The notes: generated from the letters alone by a model not told the origin. Shown: positions 1 through 5,186, counted from the stretch's first letter. The stretch is DNA of 5,186 nucleotides from Patescibacteria group bacterium (GCA_020428615.1 JAGQMO010000048.1:1-5186), one strand, 5' to 3'. Program-made: numbers and translations.

Positions 1-150
1 AAGGATGCACTTTGGAAAGACGCTGACGGCTACCTCAGGGTGCCGGACGTGCACCGGGGCTCGGACGGTGACTGGAGGTTCGGCCTTGGTTACTTCGAGA
101 GCTCTTGGGATTCTGACGACGTCCTTGTTTGCTTCTGCGACTTGGATTAG
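1..150 (+). CDS. DGR target protein, C-terminal end (5' truncated by window)
   Basis: Frame 1 is open from the first base to a TAG at 148-150, giving the last 49 residues of a protein whose start lies left of the window. The tail contains the variable repeat, so this is the gene diversified by the DGR. Its translation includes DGDW, LGYF, SSWDSDDV and VLVCFCDLD. This pattern of fixed Trp, Gly and hydrophobic residues with scattered variable positions fits the C-type-lectin-like fold that usually displays DGR variability in phage receptor-binding and cell-surface proteins. That fold is inferred, since only the end is visible. A palindrome (156-170) and a strong terminator (199-227) follow the stop. 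The full length, localisation and ligand cannot be judged from this window. Confidence 0.88.
   Translation, partial: KDALWKDADGYLRVPDVHRGSDGDWRFGLGYFESSWDSDDVLVCFCDLD
21..141 (+). repeat. DGR variable repeat (VR)
   Basis: Ungapped 121-bp partner of the template repeat at 498-618 (constant offset 477). There are 13 mismatches. Eleven are at positions where TR has A: 35, 46, 52, 58, 59, 77, 82, 83, 101, 109 and 118. The other two are at 31 (TR G, VR T) and 123 (TR T, VR C). Every codon that has two adenines in TR (AAC, AAT or AAG, eight codons) is changed here: N to D, H, G, G, S, D and D, and K to R. The last 18 bases (124-141) are identical to TR and are the likely initiation-of-mutagenic-homing segment. 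Identity stops just before the final two sense codons of the target gene. Confidence 0.96.
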
Positions 151-155
151 TCCTT

Positions 156-170
156 AGGTACTTAGTACCT
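156..170. promoter_or_regulatory. Palindrome just 3' of VR, possible homing hairpin
   Basis: AGGTACT-T-AGTACCT is a perfect 15-base odd palindrome starting 14 bp after the VR ends and 5 bp after the target stop codon. It can form a 6-bp stem with a 3-nt loop on either strand. In the Bordetella phage BPP-1 DGR a short hairpin/cruciform a few bases after the VR promotes target recognition; this element has the same place and size. The function is inferred by position, and there is no T-run, so it is not itself a terminator. Confidence 0.5.
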
Positions 171-181
171 TACAATGTATT

Positions 182-195
182 GGGTCCTTTGACCC
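182..195. other. Small hairpin upstream of the terminator
   Basis: GGGTC-CTTT-GACCC forms a 5-bp stem with a 4-nt loop, three bases before the terminator stem. It may stack on the terminator in the target-gene mRNA. No independent function can be assigned. Confidence 0.35.
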
Positions 196-198
196 TTG

Positions 199-227
199 AA
201 ACGCTTTCCGTATGGAAAGCGTTTTTT
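199..227 (+). terminator. Rho-independent terminator of the target gene
   Basis: AAACGCTTTCC (199-209) pairs perfectly with GGAAAGCGTTT (214-224) across a GTAT loop. The run of six T at 222-227 continues from the stem. This 11-bp stem plus U-tract ends the transcript of the VR-bearing gene and separates it from the TR/RT part. The minus strand has no T-run after the stem, so it acts on plus-strand transcripts. Confidence 0.9.
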
Positions 228-234
228 CTATACA

Positions 235-264
235 TTCGCAATATTTTTATAGAGAGGATATAAT
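235..264 (+). promoter_or_regulatory. Candidate sigma70-like promoter for the TR RNA
   Basis: TTCGCA (235-240, four of six matches to TTGACA) is followed by an 18-bp spacer and a perfect TATAAT (259-264). It lies just after the target-gene terminator and points toward TR, with an expected start near 271. It would be needed if TR is transcribed separately from the target gene. Assigned by eye; host sigma specificity is unknown. Confidence 0.5.
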
Positions 265-497
265 CTAATTTGGATATGGGTGACGTGTATGGTTACGACT
301 CTACACCACCCACTCTCGCACAAGGTAATCATCAGTGTTGTTCGGATACGTCTTAATAATGAGCATGATCTTGAGTGAAAAAATAGATATAAGTCGGTGC
401 ATGGTATCAGAGAGAATGATGTCTCCAAGTAAAATACAGAACCTCGCTGGTGCTGGGTTCAGTGGAATGGAAGGTATTGTGTACATTGCTTGCGGTA

Positions 498-618
498 CGC
501 TGACGGCGACCACAGGGTGCCGAACGTGAACCGGAACTCGGACGGTGACTGGAAGTTCAACCTTGGTTACTTCGAGAACTCTTGGAATTCTGACAACGTT
601 CTTGTTTGCTTCTGCGAC
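498..618 (+). repeat. DGR template repeat (TR)
   Basis: Invariant donor copy of the VR at 21-141. It contains 26 adenines, of which 11 differ in the VR, while only 2 of its 95 non-adenine bases differ. Read in the VR frame (first codon GCT at 499) it is rich in AAC/AAT codons: starts at 523, 529, 535, 559, 577, 586 and 595, plus AAG at 553. AAC is the favoured DGR codon because mutating its first two bases reaches many amino acids but no stop. The frame is open through TR but has a TAA at 430-432 and no credible start, so it is template and not a gene. It lies on the same strand as VR and RT, as required for the cDNA to replace VR. Confidence 0.95.
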
Positions 619-629
619 AGATACTATTT

Positions 630-658
630 CTCCCACTATATTATTTGGTGGGAGTTTT
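630..658 (+). terminator. Terminator-like hairpin 12 nt after TR
   Basis: CTCCCAC (630-636) pairs with GTGGGAG (648-654) over an 11-nt loop, followed by TTTT (655-658). On the plus strand this resembles a weak rho-independent terminator that would end the TR RNA before antisense avd. The avd stop codon (641-643 on the minus strand) sits in the loop; the minus strand lacks a T-run on its exit side. Alternatively it is a structural part of the TR RNA needed for priming. Confidence 0.45.
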
Positions 659-1015
659 ATCTTGTAGATGTCGTTTCCAACCACCGAGCATACGACCTAT
701 TTCATCGAGTAACACGATAAGTTCTTCATACTTTTTATGATCACAAACTTTCTCTTCCCAAGCAATTTGCAAAAAGAACTTAATGAGGTCATTTTTACCA
801 ATGGCGTGGGATACTAACGATAGTTTTTCAAATGCATCGTGAGCGAACATTGCTTTGAATAATAATTCAAGGAGTTCAAGAAGCTCACAGTCAATTTTAT
901 TACCTATCGTATTACGATCAATCTTTTTAATATTATCAAGGTGTCTATGCCACACTCGATACACCTCTTTTACCTTAATAAGGACGAGTGGATTCTTGCG
1001 GGGGGGGGGTAGCAC
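641..1015 (-). CDS. avd: Accessory variability determinant (Avd-like four-helix protein)
   Basis: Encodes 124 residues from a GTG at 1015. Avd is the small, basic, mostly helical DGR accessory protein that forms a pentamer, binds the RT and TR RNA, and is needed for mutagenic retrohoming. Here residues 17-30, 40-58, 63-88 and 95-117 look like four helices, and the end carries IGRMLGGWKR (106-115), a motif I recognise from Avd-type proteins of this RT group. Length matches the family (about 110-130). The start is uncertain. GTG 1015 has no usable ribosome site and is followed at once by a proline run from the G10 tract (1000-1009). ATG 1046 fits a good promoter but is out of frame: it ends at TAA 975-977 unless the tract is 9 or 12 long. 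It lies antisense between TR and RT, which is unusual. The family call is firm; the 5' end is not. Confidence 0.85.
   Translation of the reverse strand: MLPPPRKNPLVLIKVKEVYRVWHRHLDNIKKIDRNTIGNKIDCELLELLELLFKAMFAHDAFEKLSLVSHAIGKNDLIKFFLQIAWEEKVCDHKKYEELIVLLDEIGRMLGGWKRHLQDKTPTK
1000..1009. repeat. Ten-G homopolymer in the avd 5' end
   Basis: Ten consecutive G (C in the avd sense). It is the longest mononucleotide run in the window and lies in otherwise AT-rich DNA. With ten, only the GTG 1015 frame enters avd; with nine or twelve, ATG 1046 reads into it through ACC CCC CCC CGC AAG. It also lies 25 bp upstream of the RT start codon. Runs like this are typical slippage sites and also typical sequencing-error sites. 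Confidence 0.9.
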
Positions 1016-1034
1016 CTTTTATTGGATTATTCTC

Positions 1035-2024
1035 ATGTTTATTCATACCTACAACAATATCATAACGATTGAAAACCTGCTTTCAACATGGAATCGGTTT
1101 ATTCGTGGTAAGCGACATAAAAAAGATGTCATGGAGTATGAACTCCATTTATCCGATAACATCATATATTTACATTCAATTCTTAAAGATAAAAGTTACC
1201 AGCATTCGGGATATTCAGCTTTTCATGTTGCTGATCCGAAACCAAGAAATATTCATAAGGCAACGGTTCAGGATCGGCTCGTACACCACCTAATATACAA
1301 AGAACTCTACTGGTACTTCGACAAGCGATTTATCTACGATTCCTATTCATGTCGAGTGAACAAGGGTGTACATAGGGCGAATAACCGTTTCAAAAAGTTT
1401 GCAGGGCAAGTTTCAAAAAACAACACCCGTACGTGTTATGTGTTGAAGTGCGATATTAAGAAATTCTTTGCGAGTGTTGATCATAATATCTTGAAAAATA
1501 TTTTAACTCGCCATATTCAAGATCACGACATTCTTCATATTCTCTTTAATATTATTGATAGTTTTCACTCAACGAGAGAGGGTGTTGGACTACCGCTTGG
1601 TAATTTAACCTCACAGCTATTAGTGAATGTGTATATGCACGAGTTTGATATGTTTATGAAACAAGAATTAAGGATCAAATATTACATTCGATATGCTGAT
1701 GATTTTGTTATTATGCACGAAGATAGCAATTACTTAAAAACACTTCTACCGAAGATAGAAATGTTTTTAAAAGATACTCTGAAACTAGCATTACATGATC
1801 ACAAAGTTTCGCTGGAAACATATGCGTCAGGTGTTGATTTTCTTGGTTGGGTACATTTTCCATATCACAAGCAACTACGAACAGTGACTAAACGTAATAT
1901 TATTCGTAAATTGCATAAATATGCAAAACCCGAAACGGTAACTTCGTATCGTGGTCTATTGGGTCATGGTGATACGTATAAGTTAAGAAAATACATTAAG
2001 ACACGAACTGATATTGATGTTTGA
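1035..2024 (+). CDS. DGR reverse transcriptase
   Basis: A 329-residue group II intron/retron-like reverse transcriptase of the DGR clade. It copies TR RNA into cDNA with errors opposite adenine. Visible motifs: RNIHKATVQDRLVHH (71-85); DSYSCRVNKGVHRA (102-115); motif A LKCDIKKFF with catalytic D140; LPLGNLTSQ (186-194), where SQ marks DGR enzymes in place of the QGxxxSP of other RTs; the active site YIRYADDF with D222 and D223; HKVSL (256-260); and GVDFLGW (266-272). The length is normal for the family. The frame stays open upstream to 855, but those codons are antisense to avd and show no RT similarity. The conserved start region (ITIENLLSTWNRF) follows ATG 1035 closely, so I chose that codon. 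No clear ribosome site precedes it. No strong promoter of its own was found, so read-through from the TR promoter is possible. Its TGA stop is one base from the terL stop on the other strand. Confidence 0.96.
   Translation: MFIHTYNNIITIENLLSTWNRFIRGKRHKKDVMEYELHLSDNIIYLHSILKDKSYQHSGYSAFHVADPKPRNIHKATVQDRLVHHLIYKELYWYFDKRFIYDSYSCRVNKGVHRANNRFKKFAGQVSKNNTRTCYVLKCDIKKFFASVDHNILKNILTRHIQDHDILHILFNIIDSFHSTREGVGLPLGNLTSQLLVNVYMHEFDMFMKQELRIKYYIRYADDFVIMHEDSNYLKTLLPKIEMFLKDTLKLALHDHKVSLETYASGVDFLGWVHFPYHKQLRTVTKRNIIRKLHKYAKPETVTSYRGLLGHGDTYKLRKYIKTRTDIDV
1059..1086 (-). promoter_or_regulatory. Candidate sigma70-like promoter of avd
   Basis: On the minus strand TTGAAA (1086 to 1081, five of six) is followed by a 16-bp spacer and TATGAT (1064 to 1059, five of six). 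Transcription would begin near 1052, only about six bases before ATG 1046, implying an almost leaderless avd mRNA. It lies inside the first codons of the RT gene, so avd and RT are transcribed divergently from overlapping 5' ends. Confidence 0.55.
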
Positions 2025-2025
2025 A

Positions 2026-3531
2026 TTATTCCACATCAACATAATCACTGTAATACACCGTACTATCATCATCTCCACCCAAGAAGAACATAAGGATTGT
2101 TCCTTCTTTGGTATGTTTTTCCATAGTTGCATTGATTAAGAGTGAAAATGCGTCAGCAAGATCATCATGTTTTTCAACACCAAACCCTACCAGTTGTTCA
2201 ATCAATTGTTCGCAACCCTGTCGTGGAAATTTAATAATTCCTGATTTGATCGCCGTTGAGGTTAGGGCAAGTCGTGTTCGTTTGTCACCCTTGGGTTTAA
2301 TCGCTGTCGCTTTAATACCGTGGTGTTCAAGCATTTGCGGGAGTGCTTCTTGGTAGGCAACACTTTCAACAAAGAGTTCATCAGATCGTTTAGTCATTTG
2401 CGTGTTTCGTATATCTTTCATGAGATCTACCTGTTCAGGGAAATTAATCTTCTTGGCGATAGGGTTAGGGAGAATATAGATACGCATTTTCTCACAGCGA
2501 GAATAGACGTGTGCAAAGACAACTGCGGTGTCATCAGCAGAATCTTTTGCTGATATCGCAAGATCAACGCCTGCATAGGTACCACGATATCCTTTGTGTC
2601 TATCACCTGGCAACTCATCATAGTACTGAATCCACTTAGGATAGATTACTTGGTCATCATCAGGAATAATACGCAGGAGATACTCACGTTGCCATGCATT
2701 TTCATTGGCAACTTTCTTTTTCTCCTCCTCGAGTGCTTTCTCATCAGGATATTTACCTTTCCAGATACACTCGTCGTTGCTATCAATCAATGGATACATC
2801 TTAAAGGTTCCTGACGTTTGTTCGGTTTCAACTTCACCTCTAATACGCATAAGCAGTGAATCTTCATGAAGGAGGTTTCCGACAATAATAAGCCTAGTAT
2901 TCTTGTCACCTGCAGGAATCACCTCACCACGTAACCAGTTATACGTTTTGTTACGGCCTTCACGTGTTTTGGTAGATTGTACATCCTCTACATCGTCGCA
3001 GATAAATAGGTCAGGTCGGTGCTGATTGTGACGTGCTCCACGAATACTCTGTTCACTTGATGCGACGGTGATCCTGGCACCGTGCTTTTTGAATACGAGC
3101 GAATATGAACCCCACTCGTCACTTTCTTCCTGAAAGGGACCTAAGTCATTGAGTAACATTTTGTTACCCTCAAGCTCAGTACGGATATTCATCATGTGTT
3201 GCTTTGCCTGTATCCGTGTTTGGGTAAAGATCATGACAAACTTCTTTTGTTGTTTTCCAAGAATTGCCCAAATAGGGTATGCAGTGGTTACCATGGTTGA
3301 TTTACCTGATCCACGAAATGCACAAACATAGAAGTGTTCTTTGGGACTCTTTTCGAGATAATGAATAATCTCTTTTTGAAAGTCTGCTGTTGGGTACTGC
3401 ACGTAGTGTGCGTAGTAAAAGTGAAAGAAGTACAAGAAACTATCTTTCGTAATACTGGTTCGGATAGCACGGTCTTTCATCATTTGTTTGATAAGATCGG
3501 TACCGATAATGTTATTTTCTGCTGTTTTCAT
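2026..3531 (-). CDS. terL: Phage terminase large subunit
   Basis: A 501-residue packaging motor that pumps DNA into the procapsid with its N-terminal ATPase and cuts concatemers with its C-terminal RNase H-like nuclease. Walker A is AFRGSGKST (71-79, K77). Walker B is LFICDDVED (175-183) with the acidic pair D179/D180 and E182 near. A coupling-motif-like VGN follows at 217-219. The nuclease acidic residues fit GVDLAIS (D323), FVES (E389) and KHDDLADAF (D456/D457). All key residues are present and the length is normal, so it looks functional. The ATG at 3531 lies 5 nt after the small-subunit stop and has only an A/G-rich stretch as a possible ribosome site. It is the last gene of a methyltransferase-terS-terL operon, converging on the RT with one base between the stop codons. 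No terminator is visible between them, so transcripts from both sides may overlap. Confidence 0.96.
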   Translation of the reverse strand: MKTAENNIIGTDLIKQMMKDRAIRTSITKDSFLYFFHFYYAHYVQYPTADFQKEIIHYLEKSPKEHFYVCAFRGSGKSTMVTTAYPIWAILGKQQKKFVMIFTQTRIQAKQHMMNIRTELEGNKMLLNDLGPFQEESDEWGSYSLVFKKHGARITVASSEQSIRGARHNQHRPDLFICDDVEDVQSTKTREGRNKTYNWLRGEVIPAGDKNTRLIIVGNLLHEDSLLMRIRGEVETEQTSGTFKMYPLIDSNDECIWKGKYPDEKALEEEKKKVANENAWQREYLLRIIPDDDQVIYPKWIQYYDELPGDRHKGYRGTYAGVDLAISAKDSADDTAVVFAHVYSRCEKMRIYILPNPIAKKINFPEQVDLMKDIRNTQMTKRSDELFVESVAYQEALPQMLEHHGIKATAIKPKGDKRTRLALTSTAIKSGIIKFPRQGCEQLIEQLVGFGVEKHDDLADAFSLLINATMEKHTKEGTILMFFLGGDDDSTVYYSDYVDVE

Positions 3532-3536
3532 AAGCG

Positions 3537-3944
3537 TTAATTCTTTTTCTTAATTCGTCTAATAGATTTTTGCTTCGTAAGTGAAGCTAACTTAAGTGCC
3601 TGTTTTACTACCTTTTGTTGTTCAGGTGTGAGTTCATCAATACGTTCATTGGTGGTCACCTCGATCTTGTTCTTGTAGTTGTCATTTCGGTGACGTAACC
3701 AGAAACTAATCGCTGACCAGTTCTTTTCCTTGATCATGGTGAGGAGCTGGCTCTCTGACATATCGTTCACAAAAGCGACACCCTCTGTTATTGCTGTGTC
3801 CATGTCTTCTGCAAATTTTTTATCCTCTCGTCGCCAGCGATACACGCTGTTGCGTGAGATTCCTGTTTTCTCGCACGCAACCTGAACGATAGGGACCTTT
3901 CTGAGTTCTTCAAGGAACTGCTTACTTGCTCTTGCTTTCTTCAT
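3537..3944 (-). CDS. terS: Probable phage terminase small subunit (HTH protein)
   Basis: A 135-residue basic protein. Small terminase subunits bind the packaging start site and load the large subunit. An N-terminal helix-turn-helix is visible (about 15-40): VPIVQVACEKTGIS, then the recognition helix SRNSVYRWRRE. A helical middle contains ISFWLRHRNDNYKNK (79-93), a pattern I associate with phage HTH-type small terminases. The C-terminus is very basic (KQKSIRRIKKKN). The ATG at 3944 overlaps the end of the methyltransferase by 23 nt, indicating translational coupling, and terL follows after 5 nt. The call rests on the HTH, size and position just upstream of terL; overall similarity between small subunits is low. 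The alternative is a plain HTH regulator, which is less likely here. Confidence 0.8.
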   Translation of the reverse strand: MKKARASKQFLEELRKVPIVQVACEKTGISRNSVYRWRREDKKFAEDMDTAITEGVAFVNDMSESQLLTMIKEKNWSAISFWLRHRNDNYKNKIEVTTNERIDELTPEQQKVVKQALKLASLTKQKSIRRIKKKN

Positions 3945-5186
3945 AGTAGTTCTTGATTATCTCTGCTTTCTTTCCTGTGAGTTTTTCATATCGTTTCATT
4001 ACTACATCACAAAAGATAGGAGAGAGTTCCGTTGCATAGACCACTCGACCAAGTTGATCTGCACAGATCATAGTGCTCCCTGATCCTGAGAATGAATCGA
4101 AGATAATATCACCTGGCTTGGTACACCTTAGAATTGCTTTCTCGTGAAGTTCAGGATTCTTCTCGGTTGGGTGACTATATTTATTCCCAGCAAGTCGCTT
4201 GGTTGCCCATACATTGGTAACCCAGTCATACAGTTCATTTCCTGTACCAGCTTCTTTATTTTGAATCTCGTTGAGGTTGGTTATCTCTGAAGAGAGAAAT
4301 GGAGAACCTTTGGTACCGTACACACAAAATTCTGTTGCTTTATTGAACGCAACTTGCGGTGTCGGTGATGAATTATTTTTCAACCATATGTTGAGTCGTC
4401 GGTTCTTGATATTAAGCTCCATGTACAAAGTCTGAAAGACCCACACCCACGCTTCGTCACACCACATAAACCAGTGGCTATCTTTGGTGAGTACTGGAAT
4501 TGCACTTTCTAGGGTCTGGTTGATAAATGATTTGTATCCGTCAGGGGTTTTAGAATCATCAACATTTCCTCCGTAGTTTCCTTTGTTACCAACTCCTTTG
4601 TCATAGTCTAAGCCGATGTTAAAGGGTGGATCTGAGTAGTACATACTCGCTCTGTCATTTCCGAATAGTTTCTGTACCGCTTGTGGGTCAGTAGCACTCG
4701 CGCAGAGCAACTTATGCTTTCCCATGATAATGAGGTCACCTGGTTGAGTTATAGGGTTATGGATCTTTTTGATTTCTTTTTCAACATCAAAATTGTCATC
4801 AACAGATTCATTTTCCTTGTCCCAAAATGAGACAAGTTCCATATCGTCGAACCCTGCTTCGGTGAGAATATCGAGATCAAAATGTTTCAAGAGGCTGTAG
4901 TCCCAGTCGCCACCGAGCTTGTTGCTCGCAATGAGGTACTGATGTGCTTCTTCTTTGGTTAATTTACGATTCGGTACACGAACATCTATGTACTCATCAC
5001 CACGACCAAGTACTTTGAGCGCGAGCATCCGTTGGTGTCCCGCTAGTATGGTGTCGTCAAGATCAACCACAGGTATTTCTACGAGGTTGTATTTCTTGAG
5101 TGATTTTTTAAGGTCAGACATTTGCTTGTCTGATATTTTTCGTGGATTAATCTCTTGAGGGATTAAATCCGTTATACGTTTTTGGA
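3922..5186 (-). CDS. ParB-domain/DNA adenine methyltransferase fusion (5' truncated by window)
   Basis: The reading frame continues past ATG 5121 to the window edge. The 21 codons before it include LIPQEINPRKIS, the typical opening of a ParB/sulfiredoxin-like N-domain, so the real start lies beyond 5186 and ATG 5121 is internal. Counting from that Met: the ParB-like part has LAGHQRMLALKVL (26-38) and runs to about 105; methyltransferase motif IV is SDPPFN (163-168, DPPF active site); the SAM-binding motif I is FDSFSGSGST (341-350). Motif IV before motif I places it in the beta class. DPPF favours N6-adenine methylation, but N4-cytosine cannot be excluded. The visible protein is 420 residues. 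No restriction endonuclease gene is adjacent, so it is probably a phage orphan enzyme that protects or marks phage DNA. It is the first visible gene of the terS-terL operon. Confidence 0.95.
   Translation of the reverse strand, partial: QKRITDLIPQEINPRKISDKQMSDLKKSLKKYNLVEIPVVDLDDTILAGHQRMLALKVLGRGDEYIDVRVPNRKLTKEEAHQYLIASNKLGGDWDYSLLKHFDLDILTEAGFDDMELVSFWDKENESVDDNFDVEKEIKKIHNPITQPGDLIIMGKHKLLCASATDPQAVQKLFGNDRASMYYSDPPFNIGLDYDKGVGNKGNYGGNVDDSKTPDGYKSFINQTLESAIPVLTKDSHWFMWCDEAWVWVFQTLYMELNIKNRRLNIWLKNNSSPTPQVAFNKATEFCVYGTKGSPFLSSEITNLNEIQNKEAGTGNELYDWVTNVWATKRLAGNKYSHPTEKNPELHEKAILRCTKPGDIIFDSFSGSGSTMICADQLGRVVYATELSPIFCDVVMKRYEKLTGKKAEIIKNYYEESKSK

Larger units (their letters stand above)
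271..658 (+). ncRNA. Candidate free-standing TR RNA (structured leader plus TR)
   Basis: The stretch from the candidate promoter to the hairpin after TR has no credible gene; the open frames in it are short and unlike known proteins. It can fold. TGGGTG (277-282) pairs with CACCCA (307-312), and inside that GTGTA (285-289) pairs with TACAC (302-306), with a 2-nt bulge. A second imperfect hairpin lies at 439-460 (GAACC with GGTTC plus inner pairs). The TR follows at 498-618, and a terminator-like hairpin closes the unit. DGR template RNAs need flanking structured sequence for cDNA priming, so this region likely supplies it. The boundaries are inferred from promoter and hairpin positions only. 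Confidence 0.45.

Noticed and set aside
1..20. Extension of the VR/TR match to the left of 21/498
   Set aside because: Only scattered identities remain in 1-19 against 478-496 without gaps, so the repeat boundary is placed at 21 (one further matching base at 20/497 is not informative).
335..529. 64-codon plus-strand frame in the TR leader
   Set aside because: It runs out of the VR frame into TR, has no recognisable domain or ribosome site, and fits better as non-coding leader.
1..618. VR/TR as an ordinary duplicated gene end
   Set aside because: Ordinary divergence would not put 11 of 13 differences on one base type of one copy; the adjacent DGR-type RT and Avd make the retroelement reading decisive.
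301..684. 127-codon minus-strand open frame over the TR and leader
   Set aside because: It is antisense to the TR, its VTVRVPVHVRHPVV stretch is the reverse reading of AAC-rich template, it overlaps the avd end, and it resembles no known family.
490..720. Open frame of 76 codons over the TR
   Set aside because: It is open because TR copies the VR coding sequence. It has only a TTG start, no ribosome site, and after TR it runs into unrelated sequence antisense to avd.
855..1034. N-terminal 60-residue extension of the RT reading frame
   Set aside because: It is antisense to avd, low in complexity (SRSSRSSQS), includes the G run read as GGG, and has no RT similarity. The conserved RT start region begins just after ATG 1035.
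2108..3540. Several plus-strand open frames of 60-82 codons opposite terL
   Set aside because: They are shadows of the terL reading frame, with no ribosome sites and no family resemblance.
3922..5121. Methyltransferase as a complete gene starting at ATG 5121
   Set aside because: The frame stays open to the window edge and the upstream codons encode the conserved start of a ParB domain (LIPQEINPRKIS), so the gene is cut by the window.

Overview
This window carries a diversity-generating retroelement (DGR) placed next to the DNA-packaging genes of a tailed phage or prophage. The left 2 kb hold, in order: the 3' end of a target gene ending in a variable repeat (VR, 21-141); a rho-independent terminator; a structured non-coding stretch with the template repeat (TR, 498-618); an avd-type accessory gene on the minus strand (641-1015); and the DGR reverse transcriptase on the plus strand (1035-2024). 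VR and TR align without gaps over 121 bp with 13 mismatches. Eleven of the 13 fall on TR adenines, which is the signature of adenine-directed mutagenic retrohoming. The RT has a YADD active site and the SQ-type motif 4 typical of DGR enzymes.

The right 3.2 kb are a minus-strand phage operon, transcribed toward the DGR: a ParB-domain/DNA adenine methyltransferase fusion (running off the right edge), then a small terminase subunit (overlapping it by 23 nt), then the large terminase subunit (5 nt later). The RT and terL stop codons face each other with one base between them.

Working model: RT and Avd copy the TR RNA into cDNA, misreading adenines, and the cDNA rewrites the VR of the target gene. 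The target is probably a surface or receptor-binding protein with a C-type-lectin-like C-terminus; only its last 49 codons are visible. The layout is unusual because avd is antisense between TR and RT. The TR RNA therefore cannot simply be part of an avd-TR-RT transcript. I see a sigma70-like promoter upstream of TR (235-264) and a terminator-like hairpin after it (630-658), consistent with a free-standing TR RNA. The most provocative detail is a run of ten G at 1000-1009, at the 5' end of avd. The ATG with the better promoter context (1046) is out of frame with avd at this run length but would be in frame with nine or twelve bases. This suggests a phase-variable switch, or a homopolymer sequencing error.

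The bacterial-style promoters and terminators point to a bacteriophage. The Avd ending IGRMLGGWKR and the RT type resemble DGRs I recall from Patescibacteria (CPR) and their phages, but host assignment is low confidence. Base composition is moderately AT-rich and ribosome binding sites are weak throughout. No tRNA, rRNA, CRISPR array or insertion sequence was seen.
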